In this document: positions 63,367 to 64,000 of the stretch, one piece after another
Layout of the letters: every line of letters starts with the position of its first letter
Position numbering within the stretch: the stretch's first letter is position 1
NCBI RefSeq assembly: GCF_002646595.1
Contig: NZ_PDUD01000023.1
Location: 62,001 to 126,000, forward strand
Length of the DNA: 64,000 bases
Direction of reading: 5' to 3'
Origin: Flavilitoribacter nigricans DSM 23189 = NBRC 102662
GTDB lineage: Bacteria > Bacteroidota > Bacteroidia > Chitinophagales > Saprospiraceae
Position numbers and translations under genes: made by a program
The notes under the pieces: generated by a model
Told to the model about the DNA's origin: nothing
Database searches by the model: none
The model's input: the letters and a program-made list of their open reading frames with translations, nothing else

Positions 63367-63897
63367 ATGAGTGCAGCAAATACGGAAGTGCTTTACGGTC
63401 TGTACGACGACGAAGAAATTCTGTTGGAGGCAGTAAAAAAGGCCAAGGAAGATCATCTGGAGATCATGGATGTCTTTACGCCTTTCCCGGTACACGGTTT
63501 GGACCCCATTCTGGGTCTGGAAGAGAGCCGTTTGCACATTGCCGGCTTCATTTACGGAGCTATCGGTACGCTAACCGCTTTCTTGTTCATGACCTGGGTA
63601 TTCACCCGGGACTGGCCCATCATTTTTGGTGGTAAGCCTTATTTCTCTGCGCCTGCTTTCATTCCCATCACTTTTGAGGTAACGGTATTGATGGCTTCCG
63701 TGGGAATGGTAGTGACTTTCTATACCATCTGCGGTATGGCGCCGGGCGTGACCAATGCGACCCTGGACGATCGGATCACCGACGATAAATTTTGCATCGC
63801 ATTCAATACCAATGGAGCTTCTTCCGATGTGTTGGATAAACTGAAAGGCTTCTTCTCCAGCACCGGCGCTTCGGAGGTGAACAGCAAAACGATATAA
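63367..63897 (+). CDS. actD: alternative complex III subunit ActD (DUF3341)
   Basis: 176 aa membrane subunit with two predicted helices (about 58-80 and 95-120) and the DUF3341 start NTEVLYGLYDDEEILLEAVK, plus DVFTPFPVHGLD and DDRITDDKFCIAF at the end. Its role in the complex is structural. The start follows AACTCGAAATA. It is the fourth gene of the operon. Confidence 0.93.
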   Translation: MSAANTEVLYGLYDDEEILLEAVKKAKEDHLEIMDVFTPFPVHGLDPILGLEESRLHIAGFIYGAIGTLTAFLFMTWVFTRDWPIIFGGKPYFSAPAFIPITFEVTVLMASVGMVVTFYTICGMAPGVTNATLDDRITDDKFCIAFNTNGASSDVLDKLKGFFSSTGASEVNSKTI

Positions 63898-63985
63898 AAA
63901 TTTTCCGGTAGGCGGCAGACGGTCAATGGTAGCCGGTCGATGATCGAATATCAGGTCTTCCGTTCAAACCGATAAAAAATAAGTG

Positions 63986-64000
63986 ATGAAGCACATTAGA
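63986..64000 (+). CDS. start of the next act-operon gene (probably ActE cytochrome c)
   Basis: ATG at 63986 preceded by AAAAAATAAGTG, five codons (MKHIR) before the window ends. In the usual order of the operon actE (monohaem cytochrome c) comes after actD, so that is the expected product; the sequence seen is too short to prove it. Confidence 0.5.

Overview
This 64 kb window comes from a member of the Bacteroidota, most likely a marine or sludge-type Saprospiria/Lewinella-like organism. That placement is inferred from several things visible in the sequence: a type IX secretion (T9SS) C-terminal sorting domain, LytTR response regulators paired with histidine kinases, an alternative complex III operon (actABCD), a SusC-like/OMP beta-barrel with an N-terminal carboxypeptidase-regulatory domain, and -7 promoter elements of the TAnnTTTG type just upstream of several starts. 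No rRNA, tRNA or CRISPR array was found. The window is mostly ordinary chromosome, with one intact insertion sequence and several small repeat families.

Layout. 0.1-2.8 kb: sialic acid use (N-acetylneuraminate lyase and a lipoprotein sialidase). 2.8-5.5 kb: a large T9SS-exported protein. 5.9-8.6 kb: a LytTR regulator with a TPR sensor kinase. 8.6-20.9 kb: housekeeping and stress genes (xerD, an MscS channel, threonine aldolase, an LEA-like coiled-coil protein, pgeF, a Usp protein, an SDR, an OmpH/Skp-like lipoprotein, queA, a NUDIX hydrolase, a DMT transporter). 20.9-27.6 kb: a Na+/H+ antiporter, a MarR-GNAT fusion regulator, an ECF sigma factor coupled to an anti-sigma-like beta-barrel protein, a second DMT transporter and a GNAT. 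27.8-35.5 kb (minus strand): a sugar-acid cluster with gntP permease, denD-like dehydrogenase, two SDRs, a haem lipoprotein with beta-propeller and HEAT-like regions, and an SMP-30 lactonase. 35.5-43.8 kb: arylamine N-acetyltransferase, nitrilase, VOC protein, lipoproteins, a propeller protein and a secreted carboxylesterase. 43.8-49.2 kb: a LytS/LytTR two-component pair facing a Spy-like protein and an outer-membrane beta-barrel receptor. 49.3-56.4 kb: a small membrane protein, ketoglutarate-semialdehyde dehydrogenase and a DHDPS-family enzyme (hydroxyproline- or sugar-acid-type pathway), an IS3-family element, an AraC regulator, a lipoprotein and thyA. 56.7 kb to the end: actA-actB-actC-actD and the first codons of the next gene, the quinol-oxidising alternative complex III of the respiratory chain.

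The most notable non-genic structure is in the repeats. Two copies of a 160-180 bp MITE-like element share GAGACTGTTTGAAAAC terminal inverted repeats and TNA-type flanks. Heptamer arrays of consensus CCRTCVA occur at three places. A 1420 bp IS3-family element sits inside one of these arrays with a 3 bp target duplication, between an AraC-type regulator and its probable target genes. Looser 8-9-mer arrays occur at 41.9-42.2 and 61.65 kb.

No wholly new multi-gene system could be demonstrated. The best candidates for follow-up are the MITE and heptamer families, the sugar-acid cluster with its haem lipoprotein, the catalytic-Tyr-less SDR, the LEA-like protein with a terminal EF-hand-like loop, and the hexahaem ActA.
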